Shown: piece after piece, positions 1 through 8,132 of the stretch | How the letters are laid out: each line of letters opens with the position of its first letter | Numbering within the stretch: position 1 is the stretch's first letter | Source: Actinoalloteichus_B caeruleus | Lineage (GTDB): Bacteria; Actinomycetota; Actinomycetes; Mycobacteriales; Pseudonocardiaceae | Length of the DNA: 64,000 nucleotides | Direction: 5' to 3' (one strand) | Assembly: GCF_000718005.1 (NCBI RefSeq) | Contig: NZ_JODV01000005.1 | Made by a program: the position numbers and the translations under genes | The notes under the pieces: generated by a model | The model's database searches: none | What the model was told of the DNA's origin: nothing | What the model saw: the letters and a program-made list of their open reading frames with translations, nothing else

Positions 1-575
1 AACTTCGCCAACACCGAGGTCACGTAGTTCTTCACCGTCTTCTCGGCCAGGAAGAGGCGCTGGGCGATCTGCCGGTTGGTCAGGCCCTCCCCGATCAGGT
101 CGAGCACTCGGCGTTCCTGTTCGGTCAGCGCGGCCAGTTCCTCCGGGGTCTGCTCGCGGCGGATGCGTTCCAGCACCCGCTCGGTGGTGACGGAGTCCAG
201 CAGGGACCGGCCCGACGCCACCTCCCGCACGGCGGTGACCAGATCCTGGCCTCGTACCTGTTTCAGCAGGTAGCCGGAGGCGCCGGCGATGATCGCGCCC
301 ACCATCGCCTGTTCGTCGTCGAAGGCGGTGAGCACCAGGCAGCGAGGTGGGCGGTCGAGCTGGCGGAGTTCGCGGCACAGTGACACGCCGTCGCCGTCGG
401 GGAGGCGCACGTCGACGACGGCGACCTGGGGGGCCACCAGGCGGGCCCTGGCCAGGGCCTCGCCCGCGCTGCCGGCCTCGGCCACGACCTCGATGTCGTC
501 CTCGGAGTCCAACAGGTCCCGCAGGCCTCGGCGGACGACCTCGTGGTCGTCGACGAGGAGCACACGAATGGGCAC
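1..575 (-). CDS. NarL/DevR-type two-component response regulator (3' end outside window)
   Basis: About 191 residues are visible; the last part runs off the left edge. The start is a GTG at 573-575. The receiver domain (residues 1-115) shows the acidic pair D9/D10, phospho-acceptor D55 in VVDVRLPDG and K105 in GYLLKQV. A LuxR-type helix-turn-helix follows near residues 150-191 with LTNRQIAQRLFLAEKTVKNY, very close to what I remember of mycobacterial DevR/DosR. It therefore probably binds DNA as a phosphorylated dimer. No partner histidine kinase is in view; it may lie to the left. The gene is divergent from hsp20, as a DosR-type regulator next to an alpha-crystallin gene would be, but I found no clear DosR box in the shared intergenic region. 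Family assignment is sure; DevR orthology is only suggested. Confidence 0.9.
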   Translation of the reverse strand, partial: MPIRVLLVDDHEVVRRGLRDLLDSEDDIEVVAEAGSAGEALARARLVAPQVAVVDVRLPDGDGVSLCRELRQLDRPPRCLVLTAFDDEQAMVGAIIAGASGYLLKQVRGQDLVTAVREVASGRSLLDSVTTERVLERIRREQTPEELAALTEQERRVLDLIGEGLTNRQIAQRLFLAEKTVKNYVTSVLAK

Positions 576-658
576 GGCACCACGCTACGACCCGAGCGGC
601 CAGCCCTTTCGAGGGCTGCCCCCCGAGGTGACGGCGGCTACGTCCGGGCGGGTGCCTG

Positions 659-685
659 CTGGCACTCGCCTATGTCGAGTGCCAG
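659..685. promoter_or_regulatory. CIRCE operator 1 (HrcA site) upstream of hsp20
   Basis: A perfect inverted repeat with 9-nt arms CTGGCACTC and GAGTGCCAG separated by exactly 9 nt. This matches the CIRCE layout (TTAGCACTC-N9-GAGTGCTAA) in its GC-rich actinobacterial form. CIRCE is the binding site of the heat-shock repressor HrcA. It lies about 165 bp upstream of the hsp20 start. Confidence 0.9.
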
Positions 686-725
686 TTTTTTGGCGAGTTC
701 GGGAACAACGCCAGCGCCGGCACCG

Positions 726-752
726 TTGGCACTCATGACAGGTGAGTGCCAA
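726..752. promoter_or_regulatory. CIRCE operator 2 (HrcA site) upstream of hsp20
   Basis: A second perfect CIRCE: arms TTGGCACTC and GAGTGCCAA with a 9-nt spacer. It is 97 bp upstream of the hsp20 ATG and 67 bp centre-to-centre from the first copy. A degenerate third partner (GGCACGC...GAGTGCC, 801-822, 8-nt spacer) lies closer to the gene but is too weak to call. The pair indicates HrcA repression of hsp20. Confidence 0.92.
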
Positions 753-848
753 ATCGGGTCGGTGGGAGTGGGGCGGGGAACCCCGTCAGCCGAGCCGGTG
801 GGCACGCACGGGACCGAGTGCCGATTCGGAGCGGAGAGGGAGTTCGAG

Positions 849-1370
849 ATGACCACGAGTGCTCGTCGACCGGTGTGGGATCCGTTCAGCGCGCTGGTGC
901 GCGGTGTCGACAGGGATATCGACCGCAGGTTCGACGCGATGGTCGACCGGGCCTTCGGGGCCCGGCGCGCGGCCGGGTTCGTCCCGGCGGCGGACGTGGT
1001 GCGCAGCGGTGAGGACGTGCTGATCACGCTGGAGCTGCCCGGGGTGGACATCACCAACGACGTCGCCGTCGAGGTGTCCCAGGGCCGGCTGGTGATCAGC
1101 GGCCAGCGGCGTGAGGAGGAACGGGCCGACAGCGACGCGGTCCTCGCCAGGGAGATCAGGGGCGGCGGCTTCCGCCGCGAGTTCGCCCTGCCCCGGCACG
1201 TGACCGCCGAGCAGGTGAGCGCCGACTACGACCAGGGGCTGCTGCGGGTCCTCGTGCGGCAGGTCACGCCCCGCGAGGCGGTGGCCACCCGGGTGCCCGT
1301 CCGGCAGGCGGCGGTGGGGACGACCGTCGAGCCCGCCGAGCCCGAGGGCGAGCGGCCCACCTCGGAGTGA
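849..1370 (+). CDS. Hsp20/alpha-crystallin small heat-shock protein
   Basis: 173 residues. An ATP-independent holdase that binds unfolding proteins in the cytoplasm. The alpha-crystallin domain spans about residues 45-150: it contains ADVVRSGEDVLITLELPGVD and the conserved GRLVISGQRREE stretch, then a basic C-terminal tail. The start ATG at 849 follows a strong ribosome binding site (GGAGAGGGAG, 833-842); an upstream in-frame reading would run through the CIRCE operators and is rejected. The gene is monocistronic, bounded by a rho-independent terminator at 1380-1410. Regulation is expected through HrcA at the two CIRCE sites; the divergent response regulator could add a second input. Length and domain content are normal for the family. 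Confidence 0.95.
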   Translation: MTTSARRPVWDPFSALVRGVDRDIDRRFDAMVDRAFGARRAAGFVPAADVVRSGEDVLITLELPGVDITNDVAVEVSQGRLVISGQRREEERADSDAVLAREIRGGGFRREFALPRHVTAEQVSADYDQGLLRVLVRQVTPREAVATRVPVRQAAVGTTVEPAEPEGERPTSE

Positions 1371-1379
1371 GCGATCAGG

Positions 1380-1410
1380 TGACCCCGGCCCTGCGCGCGG
1401 GCCGGGGTCA
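1380..1410. terminator. Bidirectional hairpin between hsp20 and the macro-domain gene
   Basis: Perfect 12-bp stem (TGACCCCGGCCC / GGGCCGGGGTCA) with a 7-nt loop, placed between two convergent stop codons 50 bp apart. There is no long T-run, as is usual in GC-rich actinomycetes. Confidence 0.75.
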
Positions 1411-1420
1411 CTGGTCGGGG

Positions 1421-2014
1421 TCAACGGATGTCGGCCAACACCTCGTCCCATGCCGCCGCGATCTGCCGAGCGCAGGTCTCGGGAGCGACGCCACCCACCC
1501 CCGTGCCCAGACCGGGCATCGCGACGCTGCGCACGGCGTGCCGGACCGGCATGCCGCTCTCCAGCAGTCCCTCCGCCCAGAGCCGGAGCACGGCTCGCGC
1601 GGCGAGGTAGGGGTGCACGGTGTCCTGGGGAAGGAGCTCCCCGGGTTCCCGCATGGTCGGCGCGCTGATCAGCCAGCCGGGCCGGGCCGCCCCGGTGGGC
1701 ACCGCGAGCGATTCACCCACCGGCAGCTCCCCACCGTGGTAGGCGAGTACGGCACTGCGGACGTGCTCCTCGACCTGGGGGAAAGCCCGGGCGTAGAGCG
1801 CGTCGATGCCGCCGCGCATCCAGCCGTACGAGTTGGCCGGGCTGACCACCGCGTCGACGGGAAGTTCCAGGATGGAGCCCTGGTGCACGCTCATTCCCGG
1901 TCTTGCCTCGGAGATCTCGTGCCACGCCTTCGCCATGCGGTCGTCCAGCGCGCAGAGCACCAGCTGGAGCTGTTGGCCTCCTCGGAGTGTGGAACGCACC
2001 GAAACGTCGGTCAC
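1421..2014 (-). CDS. Macro-domain protein (ADP-ribose-binding fold)
   Basis: 197 residues. The core, about residues 35-190, looks like a macro domain: ILELPVDAVVSPANSYGWMRGGIDALY is the typical N-terminal strand with Asn-containing loop and Gly-rich turn, and SVAMPGLGTGVGGV is the phosphate-binding loop. Macro domains bind ADP-ribose or its derivatives and some hydrolyse them. The N-terminal 35 residues are extra and contain no clear motif. The PANSYGWM form is closer to the stand-alone 'phage-tail-like' macro proteins than to O-acetyl-ADP-ribose deacetylases. It is convergent with hsp20 and has no obvious operon partner. The substrate cannot be deduced. Confidence 0.85.
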   Translation of the reverse strand: MTDVSVRSTLRGGQQLQLVLCALDDRMAKAWHEISEARPGMSVHQGSILELPVDAVVSPANSYGWMRGGIDALYARAFPQVEEHVRSAVLAYHGGELPVGESLAVPTGAARPGWLISAPTMREPGELLPQDTVHPYLAARAVLRLWAEGLLESGMPVRHAVRSVAMPGLGTGVGGVAPETCARQIAAAWDEVLADIR

Positions 2015-2184
2015 GCCCCAAGCATTTCAGGAGCCCGACCGCCGACGTAACCAGGGCGTCCGTTGCCAACCAGTGATCTTCATCCACCAGGGTGGAAGGG
2101 CTGTCCTCCAGGCGGGAGATCGTCGCCGTCCGTTCGTCCCCACCCCTCGACGGCCACCCCCGGCAGGCCCGTAGGGTGGCGAAC

Positions 2185-3144
2185 ATGCCGCGTGTCGTCT
2201 ATCTCGGTCCCGAGGGAACGTTCAGCGAGCAGGCGGCACGGGCGCTGGGGCGCGCCGAGGTGCTTCCCGGGGGCAGCGCGCTCGCGCCCTCGGCCACCAT
2301 CGACGAGGCGGTGCGGGCGGTCTCCGGGACCTCGGACGCCGAGCCCACCGCCGAGCTGGCCGTCGTGCCCGTCGAGAACAGCGTCGAGGGCTCCGTCGTC
2401 GCGACCCTGGACGCGCTCAGTTCCGGTGCGCCCACCGTGGCCGTGGCCGAGACCGTGCTCCCGGTCCGCTTCAGCGTGCTGACCCGCCCCGGAACCACCC
2501 TGGACCGGGTGCGCACCGTCGCGACGCACCCCCACGCCGCCGCCCAGGTGCGGAACTGGTTGGCCGAGAACGTCCCCCGGGCCGCCGTGCTGCCCAGCAC
2601 CTCGACCGCTGCCGCCGCCAGGTCGGTCCGGGACGGGGAGGTGGACGCGTCGGTCAGCACACCGGTGGCCGCCGAGCACTACGGCCTCGCGGCCGTGGCC
2701 GAGGACGTCGCCGACGTCCGGCACGCGGAGACGCGCTTCCTGCTGCTCAGCCGGCCCGTCGCGCCGCCGCCGCCCACCGGGTGGGACCGCACCTCCATCG
2801 CGGTCGTCCTGCCCAACCACCCCGGGTCCCTCGCGGGTGCCCTCCACGAGCTGGCCCTCCGCGACATCAGCCTGAGTCGGATCGAGTCGCGGCCGACCAG
2901 GAACCGCCTCGGCGAGTACCGCTTCTTCCTGGACCTCGACGGTCACGTCGGCGAGTCGAGGATGGCGGACGGTCTCGCCGCCCTCCGGCGCCGCTGCGTC
3001 ACCGTCCGGTTCCTCGGTTCGTTCGCGAAGGCGGACGCGATACCGAGGGTCCACGGCCCCGACGAGGGCCGGCACACGTCCGACGAAGTGTTCGCAGAGG
3101 CCAGCGCGTGGGTGCGCGCGGTCAGGGAGGGGAGAGAGGTATGA
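2185..3144 (+). CDS. pheA: Prephenate dehydratase
   Basis: 319 residues. Converts prephenate to phenylpyruvate in phenylalanine synthesis. The catalytic domain (1-190) carries the N-terminal YLGPEGTFSEQA signature, VPVENS near residue 71 and the essential TRF motif at 183-185. The ACT domain follows (about 200-280), with GSLAGAL and the ESRP motif that binds the allosteric effector phenylalanine. The start ATG at 2185 is chosen because MPRVVYLGPEG is where family members begin, with AGGGTGG just upstream; the longer reading from 2092 has no support. It overlaps the next gene by 4 nt (ATGA), so the two are co-transcribed and probably translationally coupled. The same pair occurs in M. tuberculosis (Rv3838c/Rv3837c, from memory). 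Confidence 0.97.
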   Translation: MPRVVYLGPEGTFSEQAARALGRAEVLPGGSALAPSATIDEAVRAVSGTSDAEPTAELAVVPVENSVEGSVVATLDALSSGAPTVAVAETVLPVRFSVLTRPGTTLDRVRTVATHPHAAAQVRNWLAENVPRAAVLPSTSTAAAARSVRDGEVDASVSTPVAAEHYGLAAVAEDVADVRHAETRFLLLSRPVAPPPPTGWDRTSIAVVLPNHPGSLAGALHELALRDISLSRIESRPTRNRLGEYRFFLDLDGHVGESRMADGLAALRRRCVTVRFLGSFAKADAIPRVHGPDEGRHTSDEVFAEASAWVRAVREGREV

Positions 3145-3803
3145 GCGCGTTCCGGCTGGTCCTGGCGAGGCACGGCGAGACCGAGTCCAACGTGGGCGGC
3201 GTGCTCGACAGCCGACCGCCGGGCCCGCCCCTCACCGACCTGGGCCGCCTCCAGGCGGAGGCGCTGGCCGAGGAGCTGGCCGAGGAACCGGTCGTCGCCG
3301 TCTACGCCAGCGTGGCGACCCGGGCGCGGCAGACGGCGGCGCCCCTGGCCGCCCGGCACGGCCACACCGTCGAGGTCCTGGAGGGCGTCCACGAGGTGCA
3401 GTGCGGCGAGTTGGAGGGCCGCTCCGACGTCGACGCGCTCAGGACGTTCCACGAGATCTTCGGCTCCTGGCACACGGGACTGGTGAGCAGTCGCCTCCCC
3501 GGCGGGGAGTCCGGCCAGGACGTGCTCGACCGCTTCCTCCCGGTGCTCGAGGAGCTGCGCGACCGGCACCCCGAGGGCACGGTGGTCCTCGTCAGCCACG
3601 GAGCCGCGCTGCGCCTGGTGGGGGGCTGGATCGCCGAGAACGTGACGGGCCGGGCGGCCGACGAGGTCCTGCTGCCCAACACCGGCCGCGTCGTGCTGGA
3701 GGCGGACACCTCGCTCGCCTCCGGGTGGCGCTGCGTGTTCTGGACCGGGCACGACGACATCGGCGACGACCAACCGGCCGGCGCGGGCGCGGCCGGCGAC
3801 TGA
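3141..3803 (+). CDS. Histidine phosphatase (phosphoglycerate mutase family)
   Basis: 220 residues. The catalytic loop LARHGETESN lies at residues 8-17, with the phospho-accepting His in RHG. VSHGAALR near residue 153 holds the second catalytic His. Family members remove phosphate from small molecules or act as cofactor-dependent mutases; the real substrate is not visible here. The ATG overlaps the pheA stop (ATGA) and has an RBS (GGGAGGGGAGAG) inside the end of pheA. The coupling to pheA is conserved in related actinobacteria but does not reveal the substrate. Length is normal. Confidence 0.92.
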   Translation: MSAFRLVLARHGETESNVGGVLDSRPPGPPLTDLGRLQAEALAEELAEEPVVAVYASVATRARQTAAPLAARHGHTVEVLEGVHEVQCGELEGRSDVDALRTFHEIFGSWHTGLVSSRLPGGESGQDVLDRFLPVLEELRDRHPEGTVVLVSHGAALRLVGGWIAENVTGRAADEVLLPNTGRVVLEADTSLASGWRCVFWTGHDDIGDDQPAGAGAAGD

Positions 3804-3825
3804 CCAGCGGGCCCGGGGCTCCGGC

Positions 3826-4176
3826 TCAGGCCCAGCCGAGCTCGTGCAGGGTCTCGTCGTCGATGCCGAAGTGGTGGGCGATCTCGTGGACGACCGTGAT
3901 GGCCACCTCGTCCACCACCTCCTCCTCGCTCCCGCACATCTCCAACAGTGGGCTCCGGTAGACGAAGATGCGGTCCGGCAGCATCCCCGTGTAGGTGGAG
4001 TCGCGTTCGGTGAGCGCGACCCCCTCGTACAGCCCGAGCAGCCCGGGGTCCTCCTCGTTGTGGTCCTCCACCAGGACGACCACGTTGTTCATGGCGGCGG
4101 CGAACCGCTCGGGCACGAGGTCGAGCGCCTCGGAGACCAGCTCGTCGAAGCGGGCCCGGGACATCTCTACCGGCAT
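3826..4176 (-). CDS. Zincin-like metallopeptidase (type 3)
   Basis: 116 residues. A small cytoplasmic zincin with the zinc site HEIAHHFGIDD at residues 97-107 (H97, E98, H101 and a downstream Asp). LPDRIFVYRSPL in the middle is characteristic of this DUF1025-type family. The target is unknown. Its ATG overlaps the stop of the upstream septum-formation gene by one base (TGATG), so the two form a translationally coupled pair. This pairing, adjacent to pheA, is as I remember it in M. tuberculosis (Rv3836/Rv3835). It is convergent with the histidine phosphatase. Confidence 0.88.
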   Translation of the reverse strand: MPVEMSRARFDELVSEALDLVPERFAAAMNNVVVLVEDHNEEDPGLLGLYEGVALTERDSTYTGMLPDRIFVYRSPLLEMCGSEEEVVDEVAITVVHEIAHHFGIDDETLHELGWA

Positions 4177-5450
4177 CAGTTTCCTTCGCTGTCCGGTTCA
4201 CCCGACCGATCGGGGGCGTCGGACGGGGGAACCGCGTCCGACGGCTCGCCCGAGGGCTCGGCCGGCGTGGACGGTTCCTCGGTCGGCACCGGCACGCCCG
4301 GCCGCACCGTCTCCGACGGAGGCGGTGCCGGCTGGTCGCCCACGGTGATGTCGCCGGTCACGCTACCCGTGATCGGGGCGTAGCCGCTGCCGTCCGGGAG
4401 CAGCTGCGCGACGAAGCATTTGACCTTCCTGGTGCCCGCTTCCCAGCTCTCGGGCGCCAGCGTGCTCCACGAGGGGACCACCCCCTTGTCGACGACCGGC
4501 ATCCCCGCGTACTCCGTCGAGGCCTCCCGGCATGCCGGCGCGAGGTACTCGTCCTGCGCGTCGGTCCCCGGGTAGGCGTCCGGGAACTGGTCGGAGAGGT
4601 CGATGACGGAGACGATCTCCTGGGCGTGGGGCTCGGCGCAGTCGACCGGATCGGCCAGGTTCGCGCCGTTGATCCCCAGGCAGACGCCGGGCTCGTGGAC
4701 GTCGGCCTGCTCCAGCTCGGCCACCCGTCCCGTGATCGGGTAGAGCCCGCCGGAGATCGTGGTCAGCTGGAGCGCGCAGTGCATGGTCCGGTCCCCGTCG
4801 TCCCAGGTGTCCCGGTCCGGGGTGAAGGCGTTGACGCTGAACCGGCCGTACGGGTCGAGCTGGCCGCTGAGGTAGTCCCTGGACAGCGGGACGCACTGCT
4901 GGTCCTTGAGCTCCAGCCACTGCTCGGGCGTGGGGAAGGGGGCGTCCTCGTCGGCGTAGGGGAAGTTCGGCTCCGGCGGTCCCGGCGGCTCGACGCCGTC
5001 GGAGGGTTCGGTGCCCGCACCCGGTGCCGCCGCCGGACCAGCGGGGGGAGCGTCCTCCCCGCCCTCCGGGACGACCTCGCCGTTGTCGTCGACCTGGATC
5101 TGCGCGAGGTCGACCTTCCCCGTGACCTCGAAGAGGTGGGGTTCGCCGCAGGTCACGGTCCGGATGTCCGAGGCGTCGTCCTCGGTCCAGAACAGGCACT
5201 CACCCGGGTTGGCCTCGAAGACCAGCTGGTACGGCTGTGGTTCCTGCTCGGTCTCCTCGCCACCGCGTTCGGCGTCGGGACTGGGGCGGTCACCACCGGG
5301 CCCACCGACGGGCAGGATCGCCAGCGCGGTCGCGATGAGCACCGCGGTCGCGCCGAGCACCGCGCCGATCATGATCACGCGCGTGTTGCGGCGGCGGGGG
5401 TTCTGCCGTTGCTCGCTCTGCTCGCTCATCTCGGGCATCTCATCCATCAT
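4176..5450 (-). CDS. Septum-formation family membrane protein
   Basis: 424 residues. A short basic cytoplasmic N-terminus (RRRNTR) precedes one membrane helix (about residues 25-47). The large extracytoplasmic part holds two Cys-rich septum-form-type domains: the first around 75-250 with PGECLFW and CGEPHLFEV, the second around 250-375 with CAEPHAQEIVSVIDL. The last 50 residues are a Pro/Ser/Glu-rich tail. The repeated 'C-x-x-PH' layout is typical of actinobacterial septum_form (PF13845) proteins, named for association with septation; the molecular role is not established. Several in-frame ATGs are close together (codons 1, 2 and 5), so the exact start is uncertain by a few residues. It is coupled to the downstream zincin gene. 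Confidence 0.85.
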   Translation of the reverse strand: MMDEMPEMSEQSEQRQNPRRRNTRVIMIGAVLGATAVLIATALAILPVGGPGGDRPSPDAERGGEETEQEPQPYQLVFEANPGECLFWTEDDASDIRTVTCGEPHLFEVTGKVDLAQIQVDDNGEVVPEGGEDAPPAGPAAAPGAGTEPSDGVEPPGPPEPNFPYADEDAPFPTPEQWLELKDQQCVPLSRDYLSGQLDPYGRFSVNAFTPDRDTWDDGDRTMHCALQLTTISGGLYPITGRVAELEQADVHEPGVCLGINGANLADPVDCAEPHAQEIVSVIDLSDQFPDAYPGTDAQDEYLAPACREASTEYAGMPVVDKGVVPSWSTLAPESWEAGTRKVKCFVAQLLPDGSGYAPITGSVTGDITVGDQPAPPPSETVRPGVPVPTEEPSTPAEPSGEPSDAVPPSDAPDRSGEPDSEGN

Positions 5451-5590
5451 GCCTGCTCAGGAGGTGCACACTGATCGTGCTCCACCTCAACCTACCTGGC
5501 CAAATTCGTCCATTCGGGTGAAAATAAGGTCCAACGGTGGGAATTTTGCGTCCCAGTTACCAAGGAAGCACGGTGCCGTGGGGGTAGCCA

Positions 5591-6259
5591 ATGACGAATC
5601 ACGACCGAGACCACGACCCGAAGCAGCCTCCCGAGAGTAATGAGGGCGGGTCCGACCGGCATGTCGAAGGCGGCGGAACCACTCCACCGCCTGGCCAGCG
5701 GGGCAGCGGGCCGATGTCGTCCCGTCCCACGCCACCACGGCGGGGCCAGATCCGGCAGCAGGAGTTCGGGGTGACCAGGCCCCGCGAACCCACCCTCGCC
5801 GAGAAGCGGGCCCGGATGGCAGCGGAGCGGCGTCGCCGCGAGGAGGAGGAGCGCGCCGCGGCCGCCGCCGAGGCCAGGGCGAGGACCCGCAAGCGCGTCC
5901 TCATCGGCGGCGGCGTCACCGTCGGCGTCGTGGCGCTGGTCGCCGTGATGTACGCGGCCGCCCAGCCCAACGAGGAGGTCACCGCCTACTGCGTCGACTC
6001 CGAGGACAACGTCGTCGAGGACGAGAGCTACTGCGACCCGCAGCAGGCGACCTCCAACGGTGGCTACGTCGGGACGGGCGGTCTGATCTGGATCGCGGGG
6101 AACAGCTACCACTACAACTACGGAGGGACCCCCAACCCGGGGGGCACGGTGTCCGGGGGGACTACTGTGCGTCCCAACAACGCGGAGATCAGGACCCAGT
6201 CCGGGACGACCATCCAACGGGGCGGTTTCGGCACCGGACGGGGCAGCGGGGGGAGCTGA
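5591..6259 (+). CDS. Membrane-anchored DUF1190-like protein, partner of the ATP-grasp gene
   Basis: 222 residues. A Pro/Gly-rich polar start is followed by a charged Arg/Glu/Ala helix (about 68-100, probably coiled coil), then a single membrane helix (about 103-122). The outer part contains two cysteines (YCVDSED, YCDPQQ) and a Gly/Tyr/Thr-rich tail (YHYNYGGTPNPGGTVSGGTT). That low-complexity tail, with a neighbouring glutathionylspermidine-synthase-like gene, resembles the DUF1190 proteins YgiB/YjfM of E. coli, which sit beside YgiC/YjfC. The stop is 4 bp before the next start, so they are an operon. The resemblance is by architecture and context; sequence identity could not be tested. Confidence 0.75.
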   Translation: MTNHDRDHDPKQPPESNEGGSDRHVEGGGTTPPPGQRGSGPMSSRPTPPRRGQIRQQEFGVTRPREPTLAEKRARMAAERRRREEEERAAAAAEARARTRKRVLIGGGVTVGVVALVAVMYAAAQPNEEVTAYCVDSEDNVVEDESYCDPQQATSNGGYVGTGGLIWIAGNSYHYNYGGTPNPGGTVSGGTTVRPNNAEIRTQSGTTIQRGGFGTGRGSGGS

Positions 6260-6263
6260 CCAG

Positions 6264-7427
6264 GTGCACCGGGAGATGTCGGAGCCAAGGCCGGACTGGC
6301 GGCAGCGGGTCGAGTCGCAGGGGCTGGTCTTCGGAACCCCCTCGCGCGGCCGGGACGGGGAACCACGTCCCTACTGGGACGAGTCGGTGCACTACGTGTT
6401 CCAGCTCGACGAGGTGCTGTCGGTGGAGGCTGACGTCGAGCTGCTCCACTCGATGTGCCTCGAAGCGGTCGAGAACGCCGTCGCGGCCGACCGCTTCCGG
6501 GACTTCGGCATCTCCGAGCAGGTCTGGCCCTACGTGGTCGAGTCGTGGAAACGGCACGATCCGTACCTCTACGGGCGCTTCGACCTGCGTTACGACGGGA
6601 CCGGGCCGGCCAAGCTGCTCGAGTACAACGCGGACACCCCGACCTCGCTGCTGGAGGCCGCGGTCGTGCAGTGGCACTGGCTCACCGACACCCACGAGGG
6701 GTCGGACCAGTGGAACTCGATCCACGAGAAGCTGGTGGCCCGGTGGGAGCACATCGCCGGTTCGCTGCCCTCCGACGAGATCCACTTCACCTGGTCCGGG
6801 GGCGACAGCACCGGTGAGGACCACATCACCGCCGCCTACCTCCAGGAGACCGCCGCCGAGGCCGGCCTGAACACCGTCGGCCTCCCCATCGAGGAGATCG
6901 GCTGGGACCCCCTGCTGGAGCGGTTCGTCGACCTGGAGGAAGCCCCCATGTCGACGGTCTGCAAGCTGTACCCGTGGGAATGGGTGGTCGACGACGTCTT
7001 CGGCGAGCACGTCCTGCCGTCGCAGCCCCAGACCCTCTGGGTCGAACCGCTGTGGAAGATGCTGCTGTCGAACAAGGCGCTGCTCGCCGTCCTCTGGGAG
7101 ATGTACCCCGGCCACCCCAACCTGCTGCCGGCCTACCTGGACGACCCGGGCATGCTCACGGAGTACGTCCGCAAGCCCCGCCTGGGGCGGGAGGGCGCCA
7201 ACATCAAGATCGTCGCTCCCGGGATGGAGCAGGAGACGGGCGGCGTGTACGGGGACGAGGGCTTCGTCTACCAGATGCTCGACCCGCTTCCCGAGTTCGA
7301 CGGCATGCGCCCGGTGCTGGGCGCCTGGGTGGTCGGTGACGAGTCGGCGGGGCTGGGGATCCGGGAGTCCGCCGGGCTGGTCACCGACGACGGAGCCGCC
7401 TTCGTGCCACACCGGATTCCCGGCTGA
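6264..7427 (+). CDS. Glutathionylspermidine synthase-like ATP-grasp ligase (YgiC/YjfC type)
   Basis: 387 residues. An ATP-grasp amide ligase resembling the synthetase domain of glutathionylspermidine synthase: LRYDGTGPAKLLEYNADTPTSLLEA near residue 110 is the family signature, and RKPRLGREGANI near 305 supplies ATP-binding residues. Actinobacteria normally make no glutathione, so the acid and amine partners must differ. The GTG at 6264 is preferred because GGGGGGAG lies 9 nt upstream; an internal ATG at 6276 is less well placed. It is in an operon with the DUF1190-like gene and is followed 136 bp later by a DUF350 gene. The same three families cluster in E. coli yjfLMC, suggesting one conserved envelope-linked function. 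Confidence 0.88.
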   Translation: MHREMSEPRPDWRQRVESQGLVFGTPSRGRDGEPRPYWDESVHYVFQLDEVLSVEADVELLHSMCLEAVENAVAADRFRDFGISEQVWPYVVESWKRHDPYLYGRFDLRYDGTGPAKLLEYNADTPTSLLEAAVVQWHWLTDTHEGSDQWNSIHEKLVARWEHIAGSLPSDEIHFTWSGGDSTGEDHITAAYLQETAAEAGLNTVGLPIEEIGWDPLLERFVDLEEAPMSTVCKLYPWEWVVDDVFGEHVLPSQPQTLWVEPLWKMLLSNKALLAVLWEMYPGHPNLLPAYLDDPGMLTEYVRKPRLGREGANIKIVAPGMEQETGGVYGDEGFVYQMLDPLPEFDGMRPVLGAWVVGDESAGLGIRESAGLVTDDGAAFVPHRIPG

Positions 7428-7563
7428 GACGCGAACGAGTTCCCAAAGCGTTGCATAACGGTCAAAGATCTGGACCCGCCGGTCGCCTGGTGGTCCATCT
7501 CGGGTAAGACTTGGTCCGCCGACAGGCCGCAGTGGCCAGTCAGACCGGAGGAGGTTCCACGCC

Positions 7564-8034
7564 GTGGCCAGCCCACTCGCCACCCAGACCCAGCTCGCCC
7601 TGAACGCGGACTACTTCTCGATGCTCGGCCAGGGTGTGGGCGCGATCGCCCTCTACGCGGTCGTGGGGCTGTTGCTGATGCTGGTCGCCTTCTTCGCGAT
7701 CGACCTCACCACACCCGGCCGGCTGAACGAGTTGGTGCGGGCCGGCAAGCCCAACGCCGTGGTCATCACGTCGTCCGGGTTGTTCAGCATGGCCCTGATC
7801 GTGGTCGTCGCGATCTACAACGCCTCCGGTGTCCTGGTGGAGGGCCTGATCGCCGCCGTGGTCTTCGGTCTCGTCGGCATCATCGCCCAGGTCGTCGCCG
7901 TGCGGGTGCTCGAGTGGGTGGCGCGGGTCCAGATCGGTCAGCTCATCCACGACGACGAGCTGACCGCCGGGAGCTTCGTGGTGGCCGCCGCGCACCTCGC
8001 GCTCGGCCTCGTCGTCGCCGTCTCCATCATCTGA
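7564..8034 (+). CDS. DUF350 four-helix membrane protein (YjfL type)
   Basis: 156 residues, almost all membrane-embedded: helices at about 24-46, 66-86, 92-115 and 137-156. The acidic loop HDDELTAGSF before the last helix is the repeat signature of DUF350. The start is the GTG at 7564, preceded by an excellent RBS (GGAGGAGG, 7547-7554). The function is unknown. The family co-occurs with GSP-synthase-like and DUF1190 proteins, as here, so it likely forms the membrane part of that system. The 136-bp spacer from the ligase may hold its own promoter, but no convincing -35/-10 pair was found. Confidence 0.85.
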   Translation: MASPLATQTQLALNADYFSMLGQGVGAIALYAVVGLLLMLVAFFAIDLTTPGRLNELVRAGKPNAVVITSSGLFSMALIVVVAIYNASGVLVEGLIAAVVFGLVGIIAQVVAVRVLEWVARVQIGQLIHDDELTAGSFVVAAAHLALGLVVAVSII

Positions 8035-8087
8035 CGTCTCCGCCGCCGACCAGCGAGGGAAACCGTCCGATCGGCTGTCGGCGCCCA

Positions 8088-8122
8088 CCGGCCGGCCGCC
8101 GGTCCCGCACCCCGGCCGGCCG
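8088..8122. terminator. GC-rich repeat/hairpin between convergent genes
   Basis: Two copies of the self-complementary block CGGCCGGCCG (8089-8098 and 8113-8122) separated by 14 nt. They can fold with each other or alone. The position between the convergent DUF350 and endonuclease genes fits a bidirectional terminator. No T-run is present. Confidence 0.45.
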
Positions 8123-8132
8123 TTCCCCGCTG

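Noticed and set aside
801..822. Third CIRCE element upstream of hsp20
   Set aside because: Left arm has a mismatch (GGCACGC) and the spacer is 8 nt rather than 9, so it is not a convincing CIRCE.
576..848. DosR-type 20-bp box between the response regulator and hsp20
   Set aside because: Searched by eye for a GGGACT-N-AGTCCC-like palindrome; only the CIRCE repeats were found.
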